A stretch of DNA of 64,000 nt, from the NCBI GenBank assembly GCA_900315505.1, contig OMZG01000004.1:1-64000 (forward strand). Direction: 5' to 3'. This document shows positions 1-8,325 of the stretch, piece after piece. The DNA is from an uncultured Lachnospiraceae bacterium (lineage in GTDB: Bacteria > Bacillota > Clostridia > Lachnospirales > Lachnospiraceae). The translations under genes were made by a program, and so were the position numbers. Below the pieces are notes generated by a model. The model worked only from the letters and a program-made list of their open reading frames with translations. It was not told the origin of the DNA and made no database searches. Every line of letters starts with the position of its first letter. The first letter of the stretch is position 1.

Positions 1-222
1 CGCCACTTCCTCAATGACCTGATCCATGCCTTTATCCTTCACCTTAGTAATCAGGGAAACACGCTGCTTCTTCTCCGAAGGAGTCAGAAGGACACCGTGT
101 GCCGCGTCCGCGTTTGGATCGGCATCAGCGCTGATTTCGTATTGATCCGCCTTCTGAGAGACACGCTCAATAAGTTCATCTCTTGCCCAGACAGCATATT
201 TCTTTATCGCATTCTTATCCAT
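1..222 (-). CDS. pglX: BREX adenine-specific DNA methyltransferase PglX/BrxX, N-terminal fragment (runs off the left edge)
   Basis: Translating the minus strand from an ATG at 222 gives an open frame to the window edge beginning MDKNAIKKYAVWARDEL. This is the typical opening of PglX (BrxX), the methyltransferase that marks host DNA in BREX. A GAAAGGA ribosome binding site lies about nine bases upstream and overlaps the end of brxC, leaving a 15 bp gap between the genes. Only 74 codons are visible, so the catalytic NPPY motif cannot be checked. The identification rests on the N-terminal sequence and on the brxA-brxB-brxC-pglX order of type 1 BREX. Confidence 0.85.
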   Translation of the reverse strand, partial: MDKNAIKKYAVWARDELIERVSQKADQYEISADADPNADAAHGVLLTPSEKKQRVSLITKVKDKGMDQVIEEVA

Positions 223-237
223 GAAATGATCCTTTCG

Positions 238-3200
238 TCAGTTTAATTTGATTCCATCACTGTCCTTCAATAGGGCGGTCAGATAGGATCGTATTCTCTC
301 CACATAGGCATCCACGTCCGCCTGACTTTCCAGTGTCGCCTGCTTGAAGATTGCCTGACGGTAATAGTTTTTGATGTGCTTCTTCGGCGGATTCACCGGC
401 GTAACAACACGAGGTGCCTTTGCTGCTTCTATCCGGGAGAGAGCATCATCCTTATAATTCCACATCTGTGTCGTCATGCCATCTAGAAGCACGATGACCT
501 TTGTCGTGGCAATTTTTTCTTTCTGTTGCGTGAAATAGTTATCTGCAGCTATCACAATATTCCTGCATTCACCGCCCTCTCCTGCAGCCGTATGAATTTC
601 AGCAAGGCACTGACGTACGATTTCAAGGATTTCATCCCGTTTTGCCTCAAGAAGCTTATTATGTCCGGCGCGGACTTTATCCATAAGTCCGTTTAATTCT
701 GGGATGCGTCTATATACGCTGGAATCATTTCCTTTTACCACCGTAATGAGACGGATCTGATTCAGCGCGGTGTTAGCTTCTTCATCCGTCTGCAGGTACG
801 GCAAGTCGTTATGCATATCAGCTTCCATTTTCACGGCGGCATCAAATACTGTAACCTGATTCTTAAAGAATGCTTCTACAGGCTGCAAATCTTCCTTGCT
901 GTCAAGAAGCTTATTCTCATCAGCTACCAAGCGGTCAATGAGAGCAATATCATCTTTCTGCTGGGAGAGAATGTCATCCACCACAGCAATCGCATTTGTC
1001 ACTGTTGCGTGATCCGGATATTTGTGACCTTCATATCTTTGATCGAGCTGTTCGAAGTAAGCTTTCTTTGCCGAGAACTTCTCCAGGATCAGCTTCACAA
1101 GGCTGTCCTCATCATCCGGCACATCCATGATGTCAAAGTACTCTCGCATGATTTCCTTTGCAGCTTTCATTTTCTGCGCCGAAGCGGACTGCTTCATGGA
1201 AATCATTACCTTGCCGCGTTCTGACTTCTTGCGGAGCATATCCGGTAGCTTCGGATTATCCGGACGGATCGTTGCACCGCCATATTTAATTGTGACCTTC
1301 TGCTGATAGATGAGGAGCGCCACCACAGCAGCAACGTCGATTTCCTTCCAGCCATATGGAATCTTCTGATAGCGTGTCTGTATGTCCTCCATCGAGGTCG
1401 GAAGCTTCTTCGCAGACTGCATTTCGAGATACTCCTCAACCTTGGCAGCTGCATCCCGGTTGTCCTCCGTGCCTGCTATCTGTGGATTCGTGCCACGAAG
1501 AATTTCAATTACATCAGCATCGGTTTCCGCATTCCTGGTGATAAGATCCAGCTCGCTGTAAACATGAGCTACCAGATATTTCAAAGCATCATCAATTCTT
1601 GCAGAGGCTGTGCTTCCGGTGACTTCAATGTGTTCACCATCGGCATAGAACTGAGCGCCGATGATAGCTTTCTCCAGTTCTTCTTTCGCTGATGTTTCAT
1701 ATTTCCCGGCTTCATCCTGCTGATCGCGGATGATGTCCTGTACGGATTTCGCCAGCTGATTCACATTGCGCTGCTTCACATACTGACGTATCTTCATGGC
1801 ATTTTCCAGGCATTCGTAATACGGCGTGTCCGCAAGCACAATGATCGCGCTCTTGCCTTTGGACTCCGTCATCAGACGGAGTTCCTGCTTATCGTCAGGG
1901 CCTGCTGCCACAGTCAGGAAGCGAAGCGTCATGCCCCCGGTCACCGAACCAATGGATGTGGAATCTATCATTTCATCAAATGGAAAGTCATACTTCCCAT
2001 AGCGATATTTCTTCTGTGTATAAATATCACCGAAAATCATCTGTCCGATACGTTCTACAATCTTTGCGGTATCCACAGATGTATTCGCGATATCTCGAGC
2101 AATATCCTGCTCCTCATCTGTGAGGAAGATATAAGCGTCACCGCGACGGTCGATATAGTTCTGGCTCTTCAGACGGTCGAGGGACTTCTGCACAACCTGC
2201 CTGAGTTCGATCTTGTCGGCACGAATGTCATCCGCCATGAGGATGACGATGTTATCGAGATTTGCCTTTACATCATCAATGTACCGAATGAGGTAAAGAA
2301 GCTTTAACACCCTTACGTCTATATCCTCGATACCGTCATGGTTGTCAGCGGCCTTCTGGCAGCGCTCGATCACCCGGCGGATCGATCCGTCGAGCCAAGA
2401 ATGTACACTGTCGTAGAATGGGTAAAGCGGTGCAATGGCATGCTCATCCTTATCCTCGATAGACTTCGCTACAATCTGAAAGCCATCCAACATCGAACGC
2501 TCTGCTCCGGAGTAGTGCTTTCCGGCAGCTCCGTGCTTCCTTATCTCCGAGAAGATCTTCTGGATCAGGATGAACTGATACGGCACAAATGGATAGTTTA
2601 CAACGAAATCTTCCGGCCCACTGTAGCCTTTGATATCCAGCACAGAATCTGTAAAGCTGAAGAGGTTCTTCATTACGTAATCGTTACGCTCATACAGGTC
2701 CCGAAGGACAGTTACAGCTTCCGGCTTCTTGGTAAGAAGTCTCTTCTGAATGACTTCATCGACAGCTGATGAGGACAGGGAGAGCCTTGTCTTGAATCTT
2801 GCCTGAATACGTGAGAACTCATCCATGCGAACCTTGATGATCTCATCAATGGCTTCCTGGCCAGTACAGACGATCCAGACCTTGCCCCCGCACTCACTAC
2901 CGACTTTTTCTACAAGAGACTGCAGGTTGAGAAGTAGGTTTGTGTCGGTGCCGACATACTGGCCGACTTCGTCTACCATGAAGAGAAGACGGAAGTTCTT
3001 CGGCTTGCTGTCTACATAATCTTTGATCTCGGAAACAAGCTGGGCGATGCTGATTTCCGCTGTCTCCGTTCCGTTAAACCAGTTCCGGGCAGCGGTCTCG
3101 CTCATGCCGAGTACTTCCTCGAGTGTCTCCACAACGTCATCTTCAAAAAAGCCGAAGGAATCACGGGTTTCTACCCAAGATGCACCGTTCTTCTCTTCAA

Positions 3201-3747
3201 AAACACGGCGGAATTCTTCGGTCTTTCCCTGCTTTTCAATGAACTGTTCCAGCTTCGCCACCTTCAGATCCTCGCCGAGGAAGCCTAGATGGTTATAGAA
3301 CATTTTGGCAAAGACCTTCAGCACGGCAGTATTGTCCTTATTGCTGAAGCCTTCGATGTCTATATTGAAAAGGATCGTCTCAGTCGGAGCCTTTGTAGCT
3401 TTGTCAATGAGCATGAAGGTCGCCGGGTCATCTGCGAATTTTTTGCGAAATCGCTCAACTGTAGGGATACCGTTGATGGTTCTGTTTTCCAAAATATAGG
3501 AGAGCATTTTCAGAAAGTGAGATTTACCACTTCCAAAGAAACCTGAGACCCAGACGCCGATATCCGATGTCGGTACATCAAACGCATCATCATAATAATT
3601 GAAGAAAGTAATGAAATGTTTCTTCAGCTCACGGGTGATAACGTACTCGTTCAGCTCCTGTTCTGTTGAATTGTCTTCCTGATCTACCTTGATGACACCA
3701 TTTATCTTTCGGTTGATATCATCAACAAACATTTCCTGAATTTTCAT
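238..3747 (-). CDS. brxC: BREX system P-loop protein BrxC
   Basis: This 1169-residue protein has a Walker A motif GFFGSGKS at about residues 69-76 and a Walker B-like LLFMVDEVGQY near residue 260. Length and sequence fit BrxC (formerly PglY), the large ATPase of BREX phage defence. In the family it is essential for phage exclusion, but its exact mechanism is not settled. The N-terminal part, including IQEMFVDDINRKINGVIKV and the long ATPase core, is intact, and no frameshift is seen. It sits 16 bp after brxB and 15 bp before pglX, so it is a middle gene of one operon transcribed leftwards. Confidence 0.95.
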   Translation of the reverse strand: MKIQEMFVDDINRKINGVIKVDQEDNSTEQELNEYVITRELKKHFITFFNYYDDAFDVPTSDIGVWVSGFFGSGKSHFLKMLSYILENRTINGIPTVERFRKKFADDPATFMLIDKATKAPTETILFNIDIEGFSNKDNTAVLKVFAKMFYNHLGFLGEDLKVAKLEQFIEKQGKTEEFRRVFEEKNGASWVETRDSFGFFEDDVVETLEEVLGMSETAARNWFNGTETAEISIAQLVSEIKDYVDSKPKNFRLLFMVDEVGQYVGTDTNLLLNLQSLVEKVGSECGGKVWIVCTGQEAIDEIIKVRMDEFSRIQARFKTRLSLSSSAVDEVIQKRLLTKKPEAVTVLRDLYERNDYVMKNLFSFTDSVLDIKGYSGPEDFVVNYPFVPYQFILIQKIFSEIRKHGAAGKHYSGAERSMLDGFQIVAKSIEDKDEHAIAPLYPFYDSVHSWLDGSIRRVIERCQKAADNHDGIEDIDVRVLKLLYLIRYIDDVKANLDNIVILMADDIRADKIELRQVVQKSLDRLKSQNYIDRRGDAYIFLTDEEQDIARDIANTSVDTAKIVERIGQMIFGDIYTQKKYRYGKYDFPFDEMIDSTSIGSVTGGMTLRFLTVAAGPDDKQELRLMTESKGKSAIIVLADTPYYECLENAMKIRQYVKQRNVNQLAKSVQDIIRDQQDEAGKYETSAKEELEKAIIGAQFYADGEHIEVTGSTASARIDDALKYLVAHVYSELDLITRNAETDADVIEILRGTNPQIAGTEDNRDAAAKVEEYLEMQSAKKLPTSMEDIQTRYQKIPYGWKEIDVAAVVALLIYQQKVTIKYGGATIRPDNPKLPDMLRKKSERGKVMISMKQSASAQKMKAAKEIMREYFDIMDVPDDEDSLVKLILEKFSAKKAYFEQLDQRYEGHKYPDHATVTNAIAVVDDILSQQKDDIALIDRLVADENKLLDSKEDLQPVEAFFKNQVTVFDAAVKMEADMHNDLPYLQTDEEANTALNQIRLITVVKGNDSSVYRRIPELNGLMDKVRAGHNKLLEAKRDEILEIVRQCLAEIHTAAGEGGECRNIVIAADNYFTQQKEKIATTKVIVLLDGMTTQMWNYKDDALSRIEAAKAPRVVTPVNPPKKHIKNYYRQAIFKQATLESQADVDAYVERIRSYLTALLKDSDGIKLN

Positions 3748-3763
3748 CTGGCGGTTTCTCCTC

Positions 3764-4284
3764 CTATATTACGTTGAATGCCCTGTAATAAGGGTTCGGT
3801 TTCAATCGGTCAAACAGCTTCACATGCCTTCCATCGAATGTTCCCGGATACATCACGAGAATCGGAATGCCTCCAACTCGTGGTTGCAAGGCTTCCAGCA
3901 GCATATGAATCCTCATGAATGGAAATACATCTCCAACACCGGTTAAAAGAAGAACGTCTCCCTTTTCCGGAGCCTGGCTGCAGATCTTGTCCACATATGC
4001 CTGCACATTAATAGATTTCTCGATCATCTTTTGAAGCTGATCTTTTCCGCGCTTTTTCTCCTGATCCGCCATGCGGGAAAGAATCCTCTTATCCTCACAG
4101 CACTGCAGGAATATTTCATACAGGTTATTTTCCTTCAGACGGCACGGCAGTGTCTGGTCTGTCAAAATCTGCTGCACAAAGTGACGGACACGCATTTCGT
4201 CTTTTGCCTCATAGCAGAACATCCTGATATTTACTTCGTTGGACAGCCCGTTTCCTTCCAGAAAACATCTATTTCTCCGCTCAT
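3764..4284 (-). CDS. brxB: BREX protein BrxB (DUF1788), with an apparent one-base frameshift near the start
   Basis: The family-like sequence (SNEVNIRMFCYEAKDEM through LLTGVGDVFPFMRIHMLLEAL to the end) lies in one frame. The only well-placed start, an ATG at 4284 with AGGAGG four bases upstream, lies in another frame. Read from that ATG the product is MSGEIDVFWKETGCPTK and then a stop. Adding one base to the TTTT run (plus-strand AAAA at 4262-4265) joins the frames as MSGEIDVFLEGNGLSNEV, which matches how BrxB proteins begin, and would give about 173 residues. The uninterrupted downstream frame extends up to 4357, but its first 30 or so residues are not family-like. Whether this is a sequencing error, a real mutation or slippage-dependent expression cannot be told from sequence. 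Function in BREX: small essential protein of unknown biochemical role. Confidence 0.8.
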
Positions 4285-4292
4285 ATTTCCTC

Positions 4293-4940
4293 CTACGACA
4301 AACAGTTAAAGGCCGGTAACGCCTGTGACATTCCATCGTTCCTGATTGCATTTTCAAGCACTGGACTGATCAATACCGGATTCAGTCTATCCGCCTTCGG
4401 ACTGTCTATATAATCATTTTCCACCAGGATTTTCGTAAGAATCTGACAAACTTTTGCCATTGTGGAATTGCTCCAGGAGGCAACCAGATCATCCTGTTCC
4501 TGCAGGCGTATCATAAATGTATTCACATCTATTCTTCCAAATGACATATCAAGTGTCCTGTACTTCGTTCCAATAACTGTGATCATGAAATCCCACACAA
4601 GACGATACTGCATCATCATGGCATACAAACAAATCTGTTTCGCTGTTTCACTAGGCTGCGTTGCAATCGCAGTAATAAGCGACTGATCATTCATGGCATT
4701 CAATCGGCGAATGCATGTATGTGTCATCTGTCGAATTGACTTTTCAGTCGGATACTGGAATAGATTATCCTGCACGATCTTTTCAATTATCGTACCCTCA
4801 TCACATCCATCCTTCATAAGCTTTGCTGTAGTACGCATTTCATGGAACAAAAACTGTTCTCTGGTGATCTGCGCCGATCCTTTATATGGGCTTTGGACAT
4901 TTATATTTAACCTATGTGATTGACCAGAATACTTAACCAT
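4293..4940 (-). CDS. brxA: BREX protein BrxA (DUF1819 family)
   Basis: The product is about 215 residues if started at MVKYSGQS (ATG at 4940). That start is preceded by GAGGAGAAGCAGG at good spacing. The open frame continues upstream to 5003, but those residues overlap the HTH gene and lack a better ribosome site. Size, a mostly helical sequence, and position directly before brxB and brxC support BrxA, a small DNA-binding BREX protein. The start codon overlaps the end of the upstream regulator by 8 bp, suggesting translational coupling. The TAG stop overlaps the AGGAGG of brxB. Confidence 0.85.
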   Translation of the reverse strand: MVKYSGQSHRLNINVQSPYKGSAQITREQFLFHEMRTTAKLMKDGCDEGTIIEKIVQDNLFQYPTEKSIRQMTHTCIRRLNAMNDQSLITAIATQPSETAKQICLYAMMMQYRLVWDFMITVIGTKYRTLDMSFGRIDVNTFMIRLQEQDDLVASWSNSTMAKVCQILTKILVENDYIDSPKADRLNPVLISPVLENAIRNDGMSQALPAFNCLS

Positions 4941-5154
4941 CCTGCTTCTCCTCATCTCTGACATAGTGCACCAGCTCCCCGATGTCACAATCCAGCTTGT
5001 CACAGATCTTCATCAGGATCGTCATCGACACAGGCTCACCCTTCGTCATCTTCGCGACTGTTCCGCTGCTGATGTCGGCTACCTTCATCAGTTCTACCTT
5101 GTTCAGATTCTTATCTATCATCAGCTTCCAGAGACCATTGTATGATAATGACAT
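4933..5154 (-). CDS. Small Cro/CI-type (XRE) helix-turn-helix regulator heading the BREX operon
   Basis: This 73-residue protein is little more than a single HTH domain. The segment LMKVADISSGTVAKMTKGEPVSM carries the turn and recognition helix, followed by ILMKICDKLDCDIGELV, typical of XRE/YozG-like regulators. It is the first gene after a clear promoter and overlaps brxA by 8 bp, so it is cotranscribed with BREX. By analogy with other defence operons it may autoregulate the system, which is inference. A GAGGT ribosome site lies about ten bases before its ATG. Confidence 0.8.
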   Translation of the reverse strand: MSLSYNGLWKLMIDKNLNKVELMKVADISSGTVAKMTKGEPVSMTILMKICDKLDCDIGELVHYVRDEEKQDG

Positions 5155-5212
5155 TTTTGTTTACCTCACATCTGATTTTCAGTGAAGATCATGAGTTTCC
5201 TGATATTTTATC

Positions 5213-5241
5213 ATTATACTATTCTTGTGCATCTGCAACAA
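5213..5241 (-). promoter_or_regulatory. Sigma-A-type promoter of the BREX operon
   Basis: On the minus strand a TTGTTG -35 box (5241-5236) is separated by 17 bp from a perfect TATAAT -10 box (5218-5213). It lies about 60 bp upstream of the HTH gene start, and no other gene intervenes. Confidence 0.7.
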
Positions 5242-5430
5242 CCAGAACAGACATTTTTGCTTTAAGAACTTAGAGACAGCATTAGAAATCGAGTGGTTTC
5301 AGACCAATATCAAGTCTTTGCAGTTAAGTCTCTGCTTTCCTCTGCTTCCATTGCTACTTCCATCTCATCCCATCGTATCCCTAGTCTCTAATCTATCGTG
5401 AAGCATACTGATACATATTTTAGCAGAAAT
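5242..5430. other. Intergenic stretch between BREX promoter and the next terminator; nothing recognised
   Basis: Together with the flanking promoter and terminator, the gene-free gap spans about 5155-5512. Between 5242 and 5430 I see no plausible coding frame, no RNA fold and no direct repeat that would mark an attachment site. It is the junction between the BREX genes and the metabolic genes that follow. Confidence 0.4.
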
Positions 5431-5478
5431 AAAAAAGAGGCAGTGAAGCAGATACTTCGCTGTCTCTTTATTTTTATG
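5430..5478. terminator. Bidirectional-looking terminator after the bile salt hydrolase gene
   Basis: Arms at 5434-5448 (AAAGAGGCAGTGAAG) and 5455-5469 are complementary with two mismatches around a 6-nt loop. Runs of T follow on the minus strand and TATTTTTATG on the plus strand. It sits just after the stop at 5513 and would end that transcript. Confidence 0.75.
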
Positions 5479-5512
5479 ATTCCTGGAGAAGAAAGCGCCT
5501 TATTCCTTTCCT

Positions 5513-6487
5513 TCAGTTTGACCACCTTATCTGCTGTCCCTCGACGAGAGGGAAACTTACCAGATCCGCTGAGTCGAGATCCTCGTGATGCATATCGCAG
5601 GCAGTGATCTGGCTGTTCTCGTAAGTCGTATAATAATAGATTCCCTTATCCATATTACAGCATGATGAATAAATTGTGATCTCATATTTGCCACCGCCAA
5701 GGTGACAGCATCCTCTCTGCTGCTCCACTGACCCAAGAATATGGAAAAACTGGCTTATGGATGCTGATTCATCGTCTCCGGACAGAGAATTCATTTTCGT
5801 AAAAGCCACCTTTACGAACCTGGATGCAGACGAGAGATCTCCCGGTATCCCAATGCCACCCATTCCTCTGCTGTACTGCTCAAGAGGAAGTCCTTCAGCA
5901 AACCTGTTCTCTGCCGGATCCTTCGAGACCGCCTGATAGTCATTTAGCCTGAACATCTGAAAGTCAAAGGTCGGATTATTAGTCATCACTCCGACAGGAT
6001 TATCATAGACATGTATCCCGTCCTTTACCGACTCTACAACAACAGATCCATTCTGGTCTGCAATCATCCAATGCAGCGGCGTGATCGGCAGGCTGTCACT
6101 GAACGGGATATTGACAAGATTTATGCGTGAAAGTAAGGTCCTTGCCTCAGACAGACTACGGCATTGCCCCAGGATCCATGGAATAAATTCAAACGGAGCA
6201 ATATTATCCTTGTCATTTTGCGGGTCTGTGAAATATCCATTCCCGGGGAAATTAAGTCCGGCCATCGACAGTCCATACTCATTCGTGGCATCATAATACA
6301 GCGGATATCCTTCGTTCACGAACGCCATTCCAATGATAGCAGGATGAGTGTCTATCGTCTTTTCTTTTCTGAATGTCAGCGGAAAATTTCTCGGAGTGAC
6401 CGTTACAGTCTCATTATAGGAATATTCCAGATCCAGATTTCTGCCAAAGTAATGATCTTTTGTCGCATATGTCGCACATGTACACAT
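5513..6487 (-). CDS. Choloylglycine hydrolase family protein, probable bile salt hydrolase
   Basis: This 324-residue linear-amide Ntn-hydrolase begins MC, so Cys2 becomes the N-terminal nucleophile after Met removal. Residues matching the known bile salt hydrolase active site are visible: Arg16 and Asp19 in YFGRNLD, Asn79 in AGLNFPG, Asn170/171 in MTNNPTFDFQ, and Arg223 in SSASRFVK. The family cleaves the amide of glycine- or taurine-conjugated bile acids; penicillin V acylases are the main alternative. The NEYGLSMAGLNFPG and GIGIPGDLSSASRF segments favour bile salt hydrolase. No signal peptide is present, so it should be cytoplasmic. A GGGAGG ribosome site precedes the ATG, and a terminator follows. 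Its presence fits a gut habitat. Confidence 0.85.
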   Translation of the reverse strand: MCTCATYATKDHYFGRNLDLEYSYNETVTVTPRNFPLTFRKEKTIDTHPAIIGMAFVNEGYPLYYDATNEYGLSMAGLNFPGNGYFTDPQNDKDNIAPFEFIPWILGQCRSLSEARTLLSRINLVNIPFSDSLPITPLHWMIADQNGSVVVESVKDGIHVYDNPVGVMTNNPTFDFQMFRLNDYQAVSKDPAENRFAEGLPLEQYSRGMGGIGIPGDLSSASRFVKVAFTKMNSLSGDDESASISQFFHILGSVEQQRGCCHLGGGKYEITIYSSCCNMDKGIYYYTTYENSQITACDMHHEDLDSADLVSFPLVEGQQIRWSN

Positions 6488-6538
6488 AAAAACACCTCCC
6501 GGTAATTACTAACCAATCAAACATTAAATATATCTCAT

Positions 6539-7474
6539 TTATCTCAGCCCTTCGGTCTCATCAAGGCCTAAGGCTATATTCATATTCTGTACTGCGGCTC
6601 CTGAGGCACCCTTGCCGAGGTTATCGAAGACGGCGGTAACTGCTGTATTCTCTGCATCTCCGCTGACATATATCTTCAGATAATTGGTCCCAGCAAGCTC
6701 ATTCGCGTATACTGTACCAGGCTTCTCCTCGAAGTCAGCTACTGAGATGAATACCTCGCCCTCATAGAAACTGCGAAGGAATGCCCAGATTTCTTCTGCT
6801 GTCGGCTGTCCGTGGAGCAGACGGTTCTGAAGAGTGAGCGTCCCTGCCATGCCCTTGTAGTAATCATCTACCACAGGGAGAAATACAGGATCATGCTCGA
6901 GACCCGTATACTTTACCATCTCAGGTATGTGCTTATGCCTAAGAGTCCTGCCATAGATACCAGGAGATGAAAGTACTTCTGGTCTGTCTGGCTTCTCATA
7001 GTCAGCTATCATCTTCTTGCCACCGCCCGAATATCCTGTCAGTGAAAAGAAGCTCACCGGATAGTCCTTCGGAAGGATTCCTGCCTGTACAAGCGGAGAA
7101 ACTGTACTAATAAATCCAGTAGCATGACAGCCCGGATTAGCAATCCTGTGTGCCTGTGCTATGGAATCCCTCTGACCAGGTCTCAGTTCCGGAAAACCAT
7201 ATACCCAGCCATCAGCTGTACGATGAGCGGTTGAAGCATCGATTATCTTTACATTATCATTTTCTACAAGCGATACCGCATTGATGGCTTCTGCATCAGG
7301 CAGACACAGGAATACGATGTCTGCTGCATTGATGTATTTTTTTCTCTCTTCTACATCATGACGCTTCTCTGGATCAATCGTCAGGAGTTCCAGATCATCA
7401 CGGCTTCCGATACGGTCATAGATCTGAAGTCCTGTAGTACCACTCTGTCCGTCAATGTAAATCTTTGGTTTCAC
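6539..7474 (-). CDS. argC: N-acetyl-gamma-glutamyl-phosphate reductase (short, type 2)
   Basis: This 311-residue protein has the N-terminal nucleotide-binding loop GQSGTTGLQIY and the catalytic NPGCHATG motif with Cys116. It reduces N-acetylglutamyl phosphate with NADPH, the third step of arginine and ornithine synthesis. The length and the opening MKPKIYIDGQ identify the short type 2 ArgC. The start is GTG, overlapping the stop of the upstream membrane-protein gene in GTGA, so translation is probably coupled. No other arg biosynthetic genes are nearby; argS lies far away at 56.6 kb. Confidence 0.93.
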   Translation of the reverse strand: MKPKIYIDGQSGTTGLQIYDRIGSRDDLELLTIDPEKRHDVEERKKYINAADIVFLCLPDAEAINAVSLVENDNVKIIDASTAHRTADGWVYGFPELRPGQRDSIAQAHRIANPGCHATGFISTVSPLVQAGILPKDYPVSFFSLTGYSGGGKKMIADYEKPDRPEVLSSPGIYGRTLRHKHIPEMVKYTGLEHDPVFLPVVDDYYKGMAGTLTLQNRLLHGQPTAEEIWAFLRSFYEGEVFISVADFEEKPGTVYANELAGTNYLKIYVSGDAENTAVTAVFDNLGKGASGAAVQNMNIALGLDETEGLR

Positions 7475-8313
7475 TTTGTGTCCTTCCCGGATGTATCATC
7501 ATCCGTTTTGCTGTCATTACCTGTATCAGTATCAGCCTTATCCTCTGCCTTATCAGAATCGGTATCTGATGCAGAATCCTTATCTTCTATCGGTTCATTC
7601 CACGGCCTTCCTGGATTCGGTTCAGGCGGAATGTCAATTACTGTAAACGGCTGATCCTCGAGGTTTCTGTCGCGTGAACGTTTCACATCAAGATATGTCT
7701 CGACATACGGCTCATCCTCTTCATTTCTCTGGGCCGAAAGAGCCAGATAGCGGTCATACCTGATGCTTCTCACAAATGTCATCAGTAGTGAAAGTATGCC
7801 AAGGATCCCGGCGCACATCAGGCCCAGATAGATATATCTTAGATTGGCGATTACCTGCTTAGGATCAAGTATGAATAATGCCACTCCAAGAGCTATCATT
7901 GCAACCGCGATCACGAAATTGAGAAAGGCTGAAAACGGGCCTCTCATAAATGCACACTGCAGGAAAAACTGAAGTGTAATGACTCCAAGAAGTATCAGAA
8001 GGCAGGCTATCACATAGATGAAATACGATAACAGCTGGTCGCCCATGATGATCAGCAGTACGCCAACGGTGATCAGCAGGATTCCCAGTGAGAAATCATA
8101 GTTTGATACCGACCTGTACTCTTCTTTCATGAAAAAGCGTAGCACCAGCCAGCAGCCGCCAGCTATCGCAAAACCGCTTGTCACATAGATGAATCCCACT
8201 ACAGGAAATGATGGATTTATCGCAAGCAGAGCTCCTGTAATGATAAGAAGTACTGAAAGCACTATGACAGCCATCATTGCGGCATAATTTCTGTTTACAC
8301 GTTTGCCTTCCAT
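7471..8313 (-). CDS. DUF308/HdeD-like multi-spanning membrane protein with an acidic tail
   Basis: The 280-residue product has about six hydrophobic segments between residues 10 and 185 (for example MMAVIVLSVLLIITGALLAI and LGILLITVGVLLIIMG), arranged as the pairs typical of DUF308/HdeD proteins. The last 80 or so residues are hydrophilic and very rich in Asp, Lys and Thr. The function is unknown; HdeD in enterobacteria is linked to acid stress, which should not be assumed here. It lies 12 bp after the topoisomerase subunit A gene and overlaps argC by four bases, so it is part of that transcript. Confidence 0.7.
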   Translation of the reverse strand: MEGKRVNRNYAAMMAVIVLSVLLIITGALLAINPSFPVVGFIYVTSGFAIAGGCWLVLRFFMKEEYRSVSNYDFSLGILLITVGVLLIIMGDQLLSYFIYVIACLLILLGVITLQFFLQCAFMRGPFSAFLNFVIAVAMIALGVALFILDPKQVIANLRYIYLGLMCAGILGILSLLMTFVRSIRYDRYLALSAQRNEEDEPYVETYLDVKRSRDRNLEDQPFTVIDIPPEPNPGRPWNEPIEDKDSASDTDSDKAEDKADTDTGNDSKTDDDTSGKDTK

Positions 8314-8325
8314 AGTTTCTCCTGT

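Noticed and set aside
4941-5003. Upstream extension of brxA to 5003
   Set aside because: The added residues overlap the HTH gene and are not family-like, while the ATG at 4940 has a strong GAGGAG site.
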